Both the position numbers and the translations under genes were made by a program. A model generated the notes under the pieces. It worked only from the letters and a program-made list of their open reading frames with translations. It had not been told where the DNA came from and did not search any database. Positions 9,363 to 16,819 of a stretch of DNA of 64,000 bases are shown here, in pieces. The stretch is taken from positions 1-64,000 of the forward strand of contig NZ_MCIG01000009.1 in the NCBI RefSeq assembly GCF_001705035.1. Direction: 5' to 3'. Source of the stretch: Curtobacterium sp. UCD-KPL2560 (GTDB lineage: Bacteria > Actinomycetota > Actinomycetes > Actinomycetales > Microbacteriaceae). Position 1 is the first letter of the stretch, and each line of letters starts with the position of its first letter.

Positions 9363-9809
9363 ATGCCGCTGCCACCACTGCCGGACACCGCCGTCGTGCT
9401 CGGCGCCGTCGTGTCGACCTGGCGCGAGGCACTGGAGCGCACGGGGGAGGCCCTCGTCACCTCGGGTGCGGCCACCGAGGCGTACACCCAGGCGATGATC
9501 GACCTCGTCGACGAGCACGGTCCGTACATCGTGATCTCACCCGGACTGGCGTTCGCGCACGCCCGACCGGGCCCGACGGTGCGCCGGGACGGCCTCGCGG
9601 TGGTGACGCTGCGCGAGCCGGTGGTGTTCGGGCACCCGCACAACGACCCGGTGTCCGTCGTCCTCGGGCTCGCGGTGGCCGAGGTCGGCGCGCACCTCGA
9701 GTCGATCGGCGAGATCGCCAACACGTTCAACGACCCCACGGTGACCGGGCGGCTGGCAGCGGCCTCGACACCCGACGAGGTCCGGGCGATCCTGGGGGTA
9801 CCGGCGTGA
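9363..9809 (+). CDS. PTS EIIA component, mannitol/fructose/ascorbate type (orphan)
   Basis: A 148-residue cytosolic phosphocarrier domain. The phospho-accepting histidine is in ISPGLAFAHARP (His near residue 61), a family-typical context. Further features are VVTLREPV and VVLGLAVAE. It would take phosphate from HPr and pass it to an EIIB. The start at 9363 is 5 bp after the add stop, and the stop overlaps the GTG of the EIIB gene. No EIIC membrane component is visible anywhere nearby, so a transport role for this pair is not supported by the window; a regulatory role or a partner elsewhere is possible. Confidence 0.85.
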   Translation: MPLPPLPDTAVVLGAVVSTWREALERTGEALVTSGAATEAYTQAMIDLVDEHGPYIVISPGLAFAHARPGPTVRRDGLAVVTLREPVVFGHPHNDPVSVVLGLAVAEVGAHLESIGEIANTFNDPTVTGRLAAASTPDEVRAILGVPA

Positions 9810-10084
9810 AGATCGTCACCATCTGCGGCGCGGGCATCGGCTCGAGCGGCATCCTCAAGGTGAACGCCGAGAAGGCGCTCGAGTCGCTCGGCCTCTCCGC
9901 CGCCGTGGTCGCGGCGGACGTCGCCTCCGTCCGGGCCGCGGCCGACGACGCGAACGTCATCCTGACGAGCGCCGAGTTCGTCGAGGCCATCGGGGACACC
10001 TACGCCGAGGTCATCGTGATCCGGAACCACTTCGACCAGGGGGAGATCACGGCGGCCGTCGACCGGGCGCTCGGGGAGCACTGA
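9806..10084 (+). CDS. PTS EIIB component, ascorbate/lactose type (orphan)
   Basis: A 92-residue single-domain EIIB. The N-terminal P-loop with the phospho-accepting Cys is clear: VTICGAGIGSSGILK, Cys near residue 7. The GTG start overlaps the EIIA stop (GTGA), which implies translational coupling and one functional unit. It sits between adenosine deaminase and purine nucleoside phosphorylase genes without a membrane EIIC partner. A role linked to nucleoside metabolism, or phosphorylation of an unlinked EIIC, is inference. Confidence 0.85.
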   Translation: MKIVTICGAGIGSSGILKVNAEKALESLGLSAAVVAADVASVRAAADDANVILTSAEFVEAIGDTYAEVIVIRNHFDQGEITAAVDRALGEH

Positions 10085-10104
10085 GCGGTCTCCTGCCCGC
10101 CCTC

Positions 10105-10110
10105 TAGAGT
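10105..10110 (+). promoter_or_regulatory. leaderless-type -10 box of the purine nucleoside phosphorylase gene
   Basis: TAGAGT ends 6 nt before the ATG at 10117. Confidence 0.55.
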
Positions 10111-10116
10111 TGGGGC

Positions 10117-10944
10117 ATGAGCACGGAGAACCCGCTGAACGACCCCACCACCGACCCGTTCGAGGTCGCCCGCGACGCCGCCGCCGTCATCGCTGACCGG
10201 TCCGGCATCGAGCGGCACGACATCGCCCTGACGCTCGGCTCCGGCTGGGGCAAGGCGGCCGACCTCATCGGCGAGACCGTGTCGACCATCGACGCTGCCG
10301 ACGTCCCCGGCTTCAGCGCGTCGGCGGTCCCCGGGCACTCCGGCACCGTCCGCTCGATCCGCCTCGCCGACGGGCGGCACGCGCTCGTGATCGGGGCGCG
10401 CACGCACTACTACGAGAACCACGGGGTGCGCCGCGTGGTGCACAGCGTCCGCACCGCGGCGGCCACGGGTGCCTCGGTGATGGTGCTCACCAACGGTGCC
10501 GGCGGCATCAAGGAGCACTGGAAGCCGGGCACCCCGGTGCTCATCAGCGACCACATCAACCTGACCGCGGACAGCCCGCTCGAGGGCGCCACGTTCATCG
10601 ACCTGACCGACCTGTACTCGGCGCGGCTCCGCGCGGTCGCGAAGTCGGTCGACCCGTCGCTCGACGAGGGCGTGTACACGCAGTTCCGCGGCCCGCACTA
10701 CGAGACCCCGGCCGAGGTGCAGATGGCCAAGGCGATCGGCGGGCACATCGTCGGCATGTCCACCGCGCTCGAGGCCATCGCCGCGCGCCAGGCGGGCATG
10801 GAGGTCCTCGGCTTCTCGCTCATCACGAACCTGGCCGCCGGCATCCAGAAGACGCCGCTGTCCCACACCGAGGTGCTCGAGGCCGGCAAGGAGGCCGAGC
10901 CGGTCATCGCCGACCTGCTCGCCCGGGTGGTGACCGCCCTGTGA
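10117..10944 (+). CDS. punA: purine nucleoside phosphorylase (PNP-I, trimeric type)
   Basis: A 275-residue enzyme that splits inosine or guanosine with phosphate. It shows the family's phosphate-binding LTLGSGWG, VPGHSGTV, the GARTHYYENHG stretch and the purine-site segment TQFRGPHYETPAE, followed by VGMSTALEAIAARQAGMEVLGFSLITNLAAG. Length and order match the trimeric PunA-type enzymes. The start has a TANNNT box 6 nt upstream. The stop overlaps the mutase start (GTGA), so the ribose-1-phosphate producer and its probable user are translated together. Confidence 0.93.
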   Translation: MSTENPLNDPTTDPFEVARDAAAVIADRSGIERHDIALTLGSGWGKAADLIGETVSTIDAADVPGFSASAVPGHSGTVRSIRLADGRHALVIGARTHYYENHGVRRVVHSVRTAAATGASVMVLTNGAGGIKEHWKPGTPVLISDHINLTADSPLEGATFIDLTDLYSARLRAVAKSVDPSLDEGVYTQFRGPHYETPAEVQMAKAIGGHIVGMSTALEAIAARQAGMEVLGFSLITNLAAGIQKTPLSHTEVLEAGKEAEPVIADLLARVVTAL

Positions 10945-12680
10945 GCCGGCACGACGGAGCATCGGACGGGTCCATCGCCGACGGCGACCTGACCGGCACC
11001 GAGGCCGGTACGGACGGGGCAGGGACCGGCTCCTCCGACGTCCTCGCGGTCGCGCGGGCCTGGGCCGACCAGGACCCCGACGACGAGACCCGTGGCGAGC
11101 TGCTCGCGGTGCTCGACCGCGCCACCTCGGGTGACGCCGACGCCGAGGCCGAGCTGCGTGCCCGGTTCGCCGGACGCCTGGCGTTCGGGACCGCCGGGCT
11201 GCGCGCCGAGCTCGGGTTCGGTCCACTCCGCATGAACCGCGTGGTCGTCTCGCAGGCCGCCGCTGGCCTCGCGCGCTTCCTCGTCGACACCGGCCGGGAC
11301 CGCAGCGTGGTCATCGGCTACGACGGCCGTGTGAACTCCGACGTGTTCGCCCGGGACTCCGCCGAGGTCATGCGCGGCCTCGGGCTCGCGGTCACCCTGC
11401 TGCCGTCGGCGCTCCCGACCCCGGTGCTGGCGTTCGCGGTCCGGCACCTCGGCGTCGGGGCGGGTGTCATGGTCACGGCGAGCCACAACCCGCCGCGGGA
11501 CAACGGCTACAAGGTGTACCTCGGCGGGGACGACGACGGCTCGCAGATCGTGCCGCCGGTGGACGGCGAGATCGCGGACGCGATCGCCGCCGTGGCGGCG
11601 ACGCCGCTCGGCGACCTGCGACGCGCGACGGACTACGTGACGGCGGGCCCGGACCTGGCCGCGGCGTACGTGGCCGCGACGGCCGCGATCGTACCGGCCC
11701 CGCGCCTCCCGGTCGATGCCCAGCCGAAGGTCGTGTACACGGCCATGCACGGGGTCGGGTGGGAGACCGCGCGCGCGGTCTTCGCCGCCGCCGGCTTCGC
11801 GGAGCCGGCGACCGTGCCGGAGCAGATCGAACCGGACGGTGCGTTCCCGACGGTCGCGTTCCCGAACCCGGAGGAGCCGGGGGCGATGGACCTGGCCGAG
11901 GCGCGGGGCGCCGCGGTCGGTGCGGACCTCGTCATCGCGAACGACCCCGACGCCGACCGCCTGGCGCTCGCGATCCCGACCGGCGACGGGTTCCGGCGTC
12001 TCTCCGGGAACGAGGTCGGGTGGCTGCTCGGCTGGCGTGCTGCCCAGCGCGCCGCCGAGGCCGGGACGGGCGGGACGCTCGCGGCGTCGATCGTGTCCTC
12101 GCCGGCACTCGCCCGCGTCGCGGCGGCGCACGGTCTGGAGTACCGCGACACCCTCACCGGCTTCAAGTGGGTGTCGCGCGTGCCCGGACTGGTGTTCGGG
12201 TACGAGGAGGCGCTCGGCTACCTCGTCGACCCGCATGTGGTGCGCGACAAGGACGGCATCTCGGCGGCGCTCGAACTCCTGTCGCTCGCCACGTCGCTCG
12301 CCGAGCAGGGCCGGACGATCGCCGACCAGCTCGATGCCTTCGCCGCCGAGTTCGGTGCCTTCGCCTCCGGGCAGGTCGCGACGCGGGTCGACGACCTCTC
12401 CCGCATCGGCGAGGTCATGGCGGCCCTGCGTTCGAGCGCGCCGACGTCGCTCGGGGGCCGCGCCGTGCAGCGGGTCACGGACTACGACGCGGGGGTCGAG
12501 GGCTTCCCGCCGTCCGACATCCTGCGGTACGACCTCGACGGGGGCGCACGCGTCATCGTGCGTCCGAGCGGGACGGAGCCGAAGGTCAAGGTGTACATCG
12601 ACACCGTCGCGGAGTCCTCGGCCGAGGCGCAGGCCCTCGTCGACGCCATCGCCGCGGACGTGCGCCCGCTGGTGTCGTAG
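10941..12680 (+). CDS. phospho-sugar mutase (phosphopentomutase/phosphomannomutase/phosphoglucomutase family)
   Basis: A 579-residue alpha-D-phosphohexomutase. The phosphoserine loop TASHNPPRDNGYKVY, the metal loop DPDADR and the sugar-binding GYEEALGYLVDPHVVRDKDGIS are all present, and the C-terminal phosphate-binding RPSGTEPKVKVY is intact. The first 35 or so residues are a low-complexity Gly/Asp/Thr tail. The four-base overlap with the purine nucleoside phosphorylase gene suggests its substrate is (deoxy)ribose-1-phosphate, converted to the 5-phosphate. No deoB-type gene is present in the window, in line with this. Specificity for pentose rather than hexose phosphate is inferred from context only. 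Confidence 0.88.
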   Translation: MSRHDGASDGSIADGDLTGTEAGTDGAGTGSSDVLAVARAWADQDPDDETRGELLAVLDRATSGDADAEAELRARFAGRLAFGTAGLRAELGFGPLRMNRVVVSQAAAGLARFLVDTGRDRSVVIGYDGRVNSDVFARDSAEVMRGLGLAVTLLPSALPTPVLAFAVRHLGVGAGVMVTASHNPPRDNGYKVYLGGDDDGSQIVPPVDGEIADAIAAVAATPLGDLRRATDYVTAGPDLAAAYVAATAAIVPAPRLPVDAQPKVVYTAMHGVGWETARAVFAAAGFAEPATVPEQIEPDGAFPTVAFPNPEEPGAMDLAEARGAAVGADLVIANDPDADRLALAIPTGDGFRRLSGNEVGWLLGWRAAQRAAEAGTGGTLAASIVSSPALARVAAAHGLEYRDTLTGFKWVSRVPGLVFGYEEALGYLVDPHVVRDKDGISAALELLSLATSLAEQGRTIADQLDAFAAEFGAFASGQVATRVDDLSRIGEVMAALRSSAPTSLGGRAVQRVTDYDAGVEGFPPSDILRYDLDGGARVIVRPSGTEPKVKVYIDTVAESSAEAQALVDAIAADVRPLVS

Positions 12681-12794
12681 GGTCGCGGCGGCGCCGCGCC
12701 CGGGCGCAGCTGCCGCGCCGCTGCCGCGCCGCTGCCTGCGTCGGCGCGGCGTGTCCGTGCGTCGGTCGCGGCGCCTTCGGACGCTCGCGCCATC

Positions 12795-12856
12795 CGCACA
12801 ACGGAAAGCACGTCGCACCACGCGATCGCGTGGTGCGACGTGCTTTCCGTTGTGCG
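12795..12856. repeat. 62-bp perfect palindrome
   Basis: Two 31-base arms are exact reverse complements with no spacer, centred between 12825 and 12826 on CGATCG. Such a structure could extrude as a cruciform or form a long RNA hairpin. Confidence 0.9.
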
Positions 12857-12874
12857 CGAGCACGTCGCACCACG
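12795..12874. repeat. left 80-bp terminal inverted repeat
   Basis: Aligned without gaps to the reverse complement of 13987-14066, I count 62 of 80 identical bases. It contains three copies of the 15-mer GCACGTCGCACCACG (12808-12822 direct, 12829-12843 inverted, 12860-12874 direct). The outer part is itself a 62-bp perfect palindrome. Confidence 0.85.
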
Positions 12875-13027
12875 GTGCGGAGGCGCGCGGCGGCGCCGGC
12901 GCGCGCCGCTGACGCGCGCCGCGCGCCCGCGTCGCACGTTCCTCCACAGAGCGGGAGGACTGAGCAGCTCTCCACAGCTCGGCCGCCGCGCGGTCGAGAA
13001 CGTCGGACGTCGGTCACCGTTGCGGTC

Positions 13028-13981
13028 ATGGCCAGGTTGGAGATCGTCGTCGGCGGTGGTGCGGACCCGAGTGGGAGGCGCGGCCGTGACCTCCGCGACC
13101 GCGCGCTCCGGGGTGAGCTCGTCCGGCTCGCACCGGGCCGGTTCGTCGACGCCGACGAGTGGCGACGAGCGAACCCCGGCGAACGGCACATCGCCCGCAT
13201 CAAGGCCGTCCACGATCTGCTCGCCCCGCGGCTCGTCGTGTCGCACGCATCAGCGGCAGCACTCCACGGCCTGCCGTGGCCGGGGGAGTTCCCGGTCGCG
13301 GTCGAGGTGCTCGACCCCCTGCGCACCACCGGGCAGACGCTCCGCACGGTCCACAAGCGTGCCGGAGCCGGACGGCGGTTCCGCACGGACTCGATGATCG
13401 CGAACGGGCGCTCGCTCACCGACCGGGCGAGCACGGTCGCCGACCTCGCCGTCGCCTACCCGATCCGGACGAGTGTGCCGGCGCTCGACGTCGCCCTGGC
13501 CGCCGGGACCGACCGGGCGGACGTCCTCGCCGCGCTCGACGCCGCCGGGTCGGTGCAGTTCCGTGCCCGCGCGGAGCGTGCGATCGCGCTGGCGGACGGG
13601 CGGTCGGGGTCGCCGGGGGAGTCGGTGGCGCGGGTCGCGCTCGACGAGGTCGGTGCGCCGGAGCCGGAACTGCAGCACCGGTTCGACGACGTCGACGGGC
13701 TCATCGGCGTCGTCGACTTCTGGTTCCCGGAGCAGGGCGTCGTCCTGGAGTTCGACGGGCGCGTGAAGTACACCGACCCGTCGTTGCGCCGAGCCGGGCA
13801 GACCGCGGCCGACGTGGTGGTCGCCGAGAAGCACCGGGAGGACCGGATCCGTCGGCGTCCCGAGGTGCACGGCTTCGGTCGCATCGGCTTCGCGGAGACC
13901 GACGACACCGAGCGCCTCCGCGACGTCCTGCGCGTGCTCGGGGTGCCCACGACCCGGCGACGCTTCACGACCGTGCGGTGA
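13028..13981 (+). CDS. putative AbiEi-like/DUF559-like (restriction-endonuclease-fold) protein
   Basis: A 317-residue protein. The N-terminal half resembles the AbiEi-type antitoxin-like family of actinobacteria: LVRLAPGRFVDADEW, VVSHASAAALHGLPWPG, then RTVHKRAGAG. The C-terminal part (about residues 220-290) resembles the DUF559/Vsr-like nuclease fold: VVDFWFPEQGVVLEFDGRVKY, with Asp, Glu and Lys spaced as in PD-(D/E)XK active sites. I chose the ATG at 13028 because homology-like sequence begins right after it; an open frame extends upstream without coding character. There is no neighbouring toxin gene, so a type IV toxin-antitoxin role is not supported. The gene stands alone between inverted repeats. 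Nuclease activity is inferred. Confidence 0.65.
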   Translation: MARLEIVVGGGADPSGRRGRDLRDRALRGELVRLAPGRFVDADEWRRANPGERHIARIKAVHDLLAPRLVVSHASAAALHGLPWPGEFPVAVEVLDPLRTTGQTLRTVHKRAGAGRRFRTDSMIANGRSLTDRASTVADLAVAYPIRTSVPALDVALAAGTDRADVLAALDAAGSVQFRARAERAIALADGRSGSPGESVARVALDEVGAPEPELQHRFDDVDGLIGVVDFWFPEQGVVLEFDGRVKYTDPSLRRAGQTAADVVVAEKHREDRIRRRPEVHGFGRIGFAETDDTERLRDVLRVLGVPTTRRRFTTVR

Positions 13982-13986
13982 CACGA

Positions 13987-14066
13987 CATGGTGCGACGTG
14001 CCCCCGAACAAGCAGGAGCACGTCGCGCCACGGGAAGCCGTGGTGCGACGTGCTCCGGGTTGTGCG
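13987..14066. repeat. right 80-bp terminal inverted repeat
   Basis: Inverted partner of 12795-12874. Its three half-sites are at 13987-14001 (inverted, one mismatch), 14018-14032 (direct, one mismatch) and 14039-14053 (inverted, exact). It starts 5 bp after the nuclease-like gene's stop. Confidence 0.85.
14015..14056. terminator. hairpin inside the right TIR, possible bidirectional terminator
   Basis: Arms of 19 nt with one G-T pair and a GAAG loop. It lies between the convergent nuclease-like and carboxylase genes and could end transcription from both sides. Confidence 0.5.
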
Positions 14067-14138
14067 AGGGCCACCAGCGCCGCGCGAGCCAGCGCCGCGC
14101 GACGCGCGCGACGCGCGCGAGCGCGCGGCAGCGCCGCG

Positions 14139-15911
14139 CTACGCCAGCTCGAGCAGCACGTGCCCGGACGACACCGTCTGGCCGACGGGGGCGTTCAGCC
14201 CGGTCACGACGCCGTCGCGCGTGGCCTGCACGGGCTGTTCCATCTTCATGGCCTCGAGGACGACGAGCAGGTCGCCCTTCACCACGGTGTCACCCTCGGC
14301 GACCGCGACCTTGACCACGGTGGCCTGCATCGGCGAGGTCACCGAACCGGACGAGGCGAGCCCGCCCTTCACGGCCGACGACCGGCGCTTCGGGGGAGCC
14401 GAGGGCCCCGCCGGACGACGACCGGCCACGGACCCGCCGCCGACGATCGACGGCATCGTGACCTCGATGCGCTTGCCCTGCACCTCGACGACCACGCTCT
14501 CGCGGGCGGCCGGTTCGGGCAGCTCCTCGGTCGCGCCGCTCCACGCGGGGATGTCGTTCTGGAAGTCGGTCTCGATCCACTGCGTGTAGATGCTGAACGG
14601 CTCGTCGTCCGACGTGGCGAACGCCGGGTCGGAGACGACCGCGCGGTGGAAGGGGAGCACGGTCGGCAGCCCGGTGACCTCGAACTCGGCGAGGGCGCGA
14701 CGGGAGCGCTCGAGCGCCTCCTCGCGCGTCGCACCGGTGACGATGAGCTTCGCGAGCATCGAGTCGAACGAGCCGGAGACGACGTCGCCGGACACGACAC
14801 CCGAGTCGACGCGCACGCCGGGGCCGGACGGGGCGTGGAAGGTGTGCACGGGGCCGGGAGCGGGGAAGAAGTTGCGCCCCGCGTCCTCGCCGTTGATGCG
14901 GAACTCGAACGAGTGGCCGCGCGGCTCGGGGTCGGCGTAGTCGAGCGTGCCGCCCTCGGCGATGCGGAACTGCTCGCGCACGAGGTCGATGCCGGTGACC
15001 TCTTCCGAGACGCAGTGCTCGACCTGCAGGCGGGTGTTCACCTCGAGGAAGGACACGGTGCCGTCGGCGCCGATGAGGAACTCGCACGTGCCGGCCCCGA
15101 CGTAGCCGACCTCGCGGAGGATCGCCTTCGACGACTCGTACAGCCGCTCGGTCTGTGCGTCCGTCAGGTAGGGGGCCGGGGCCTCCTCGACGAGCTTCTG
15201 GTGCCGGCGCTGCAGCGAGCAGTCGCGCGTCGACACGACGAGGACGTTGCCGTGCTCGTCGGCGAGGCACTGGGTCTCGACGTGACGCGGCTTGTCGAGG
15301 TACTTCTCGACGAAGCACTCGCCCCGGCCGAACGCGGCGATCGCCTCGCGCGTCGCCGAGTCGAAGAGCTCCGGGATCGACTCGCGCGTGCGGGCGACCT
15401 TCAGTCCGCGACCGCCGCCACCGAAGGCTGCCTTGATCGCGACGGGGAGGCCGACCTCGTCGGCGAACGCGACGACCTCGGACACGTCCTGCACGGGCTC
15501 GATCGTGCCCGGGGCGAGGGGTGCGCCGACCTTCTCGGCCACGTGCCGCGCGGAGACCTTGTCGCCGAGGCGCTCGATCGACTCCGGCGACGGGCCGATC
15601 CAGACGAGCCCGGCGTCGATGACGGCGCGGGCGAAGTCGGCGTTCTCGGCGAGGAACCCGTAGCCCGGGTGCACGGCGTCGGCGCCGGAGCGACGGGCCA
15701 CCGAGATGATCTTGTCGATGACGAGGTAGGTGTCAGCGCTCGTGGTGCCGTTCAGCGCGTAGGCCTCGTCGGCGAGGCGGGCGTGGAGGGCGTCACGGTC
15801 CTGGTCGGCGTAGACCGCGACCGACGCCTTGCCCGCGTCGCGGGCCGCGCGGATGATGCGGACGGCGATCTCGCCGCGGTTCGCGATGAGGACCTTGCTG
15901 ATACGGGGCAT
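14139..15911 (-). CDS. accA: acyl-CoA carboxylase alpha chain (biotin carboxylase plus biotin carrier)
   Basis: A 590-residue fusion. Residues 1 to about 450 are the biotin carboxylase: N-terminal [21 protein letters not shown]-binding [30 protein letters not shown] linker rich in Ala and Pro leads to the biotin carrier domain (about 520-590) with the biotinyl lysine in [10 protein letters not shown]. In actinobacteria this subunit works with beta and epsilon chains to make malonyl-CoA or methylmalonyl-CoA; those chains lie at 21802-23689. The symbol follows actinobacterial use (AccA3 type), not the E. coli AccA carboxyltransferase. A TAGGCT box lies 8 nt upstream of the ATG. Confidence 0.93.
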   Translation of the reverse strand: MPRISKVLIANRGEIAVRIIRAARDAGKASVAVYADQDRDALHARLADEAYALNGTTSADTYLVIDKIISVARRSGADAVHPGYGFLAENADFARAVIDAGLVWIGPSPESIERLGDKVSARHVAEKVGAPLAPGTIEPVQDVSEVVAFADEVGLPVAIKAAFGGGGRGLKVARTRESIPELFDSATREAIAAFGRGECFVEKYLDKPRHVETQCLADEHGNVLVVSTRDCSLQRRHQKLVEEAPAPYLTDAQTERLYESSKAILREVGYVGAGTCEFLIGADGTVSFLEVNTRLQVEHCVSEEVTGIDLVREQFRIAEGGTLDYADPEPRGHSFEFRINGEDAGRNFFPAPGPVHTFHAPSGPGVRVDSGVVSGDVVSGSFDSMLAKLIVTGATREEALERSRRALAEFEVTGLPTVLPFHRAVVSDPAFATSDDEPFSIYTQWIETDFQNDIPAWSGATEELPEPAARESVVVEVQGKRIEVTMPSIVGGGSVAGRRPAGPSAPPKRRSSAVKGGLASSGSVTSPMQATVVKVAVAEGDTVVKGDLLVVLEAMKMEQPVQATRDGVVTGLNAPVGQTVSSGHVLLELA

Positions 15912-15919
15912 GGTTCGTC

Positions 15920-15925
15920 AGCCTA
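15920..15925 (-). promoter_or_regulatory. leaderless-type -10 box of accA
   Basis: On the minus strand TAGGCT ends 8 nt before the ATG at 15911. Confidence 0.5.
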
Positions 15926-16007
15926 TTCGCGCCGACGAAGCGAGAATTGACCGGCATCCACAAAGAACGACGCCGAACAAGTGCGGATGTCTACGAAGGA
16001 CCGACGG

Positions 16008-16805
16008 CTACGCCGACCACAGCTCGTGCCAGGCGACGCCGAAGCCCCGGAGCAGCATCGCGCGCAGGACCGGCAGCGAGAGCCCGACCACGGCGGACGG
16101 GGCACCGTCGATCCGCGAGATGTAGGCGGCCGCCCGCCCGTCGATCGTGAAGGCACCCGCGACCTCGAGGGGTTCGCCCGTCGCGACGTACGCGTCGACC
16201 TCGTCGAGCGACACGTCGTCGGCGAAGGTCAGCACCGCGCTGTCCACCGCCACCACGTGGTCGCCGGCGGCCACCAGCGTCGACCCGCCGGGCGCGACGT
16301 CGCCCAGGTGGCCGGCCGTGCCGAGCGGCCCGCCGCCCGACGCGTCCACCTGTCGGACGGGAGGCACGGTGCCGGCCCGCCCCGCGCCTCCCGTCCGTCC
16401 GCTGGCCGGGTCGGCGACCCGGTCCGCCCGACGGTCCACGACGCAGTGCCCGCTCCACAGGGTGCCGCCGCCGGCGGCGAGCATCTGCCGCCAGCGCTCA
16501 CGGGCGACCGCGGGCTCGTGGGGCTTGCCGTACAGGACCCCGTCCACCTCGAACGCGGAGTCGCCACCGAACACGAACCCGTCCACGGGCGCGCCGGCCA
16601 CCGTGCCGTCGGCGACCGCACCGGCCTTGGCGACCGCGAGCATCGCGACGAGCTCCGGGCCGGTCAGCGGTCGGCCGAGCGCGTCCTCGGCGGCGGCGAC
16701 CGCGGCGTCCTCGTCGACGCCCGGGGCGACGAGCACCGGCTCGATCCCGGTCTGGGCCAGGAGCGCACGACGGGCGGGGGAGGTACTCGCGAGGTACAGA
16801 CGCAT
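16008..16805 (-). CDS. maf: Maf-family nucleoside triphosphate pyrophosphatase with palindrome-derived insertion
   Basis: A 265-residue Maf protein; relatives are usually about 200 residues. It hydrolyses non-canonical or modified nucleotides. Family signatures: N-terminal ASTSPARRALL, FVFGGDSAFEVDG with the acidic catalytic residue, LTFADDVSLDEVDAYVATGEP and the C-terminal VVGLSLPVL. Between GHCVVDRR and AVLTFADD there are about 50 more residues than expected. Fifteen of these (RTGGAGRAGTVPPVR) are encoded by a 44-bp palindromic element at 16354-16397 that also occurs in intergenic DNA of this window. The reading frame is intact and both flanking halves are conserved, so the protein may still fold with a surface loop. 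Confidence 0.85.
   Translation of the reverse strand: MRLYLASTSPARRALLAQTGIEPVLVAPGVDEDAAVAAAEDALGRPLTGPELVAMLAVAKAGAVADGTVAGAPVDGFVFGGDSAFEVDGVLYGKPHEPAVARERWRQMLAAGGGTLWSGHCVVDRRADRVADPASGRTGGAGRAGTVPPVRQVDASGGGPLGTAGHLGDVAPGGSTLVAAGDHVVAVDSAVLTFADDVSLDEVDAYVATGEPLEVAGAFTIDGRAAAYISRIDGAPSAVVGLSLPVLRAMLLRGFGVAWHELWSA
16354..16397. repeat. palindromic element (family B) inside maf
   Basis: 12-bp perfect arms CGGACGGGAGGC and GCCTCCCGTCCG, the same arms as the copy at 57982-58026. Read on the minus strand it is in frame with maf. Confidence 0.85.
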
Positions 16806-16819
16806 GGGAACATCGAACC

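Larger units (their letters stand above)
12681..13027. other. intergenic region holding the left end of a TIR-bounded element
   Basis: After the mutase stop there is GC-rich low-complexity DNA with repeated GCCGCGCCGCT-like units (about 12705-12735). Then come the left terminal inverted repeat at 12795-12874 and about 150 bp without recognised signals up to the nuclease-like gene at 13028. I see no additional gene. Confidence 0.6.
12795..14066. mobile_element. putative 1.27-kb element: single nuclease-like gene between 80-bp TIRs
   Basis: The gene at 13028-13981 is flanked by inverted repeats whose inner half-sites have exactly mirrored spacing (21 and 31 bp on the left, 31 and 21 bp on the right). 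I see no target-site duplication next to either end, and the encoded protein is not a recognised transposase. That the unit moves is an inference from structure. Confidence 0.5.

Noticed and set aside
12700-12740. GCCGCGCCGCT-like repeats after the mutase gene
   Set aside because: Short, irregular and of the kind expected by chance in very GC-rich intergenic DNA.
13028-13981. Type IV toxin-antitoxin system (AbiEi antitoxin)
   Set aside because: Only the AbiEi-like N-terminal similarity is present; there is no AbiEii-type toxin gene on either side.
16008-16805. maf as a pseudogene
   Set aside because: Despite the palindrome insertion, the frame is intact and all catalytic segments before and after it are conserved.
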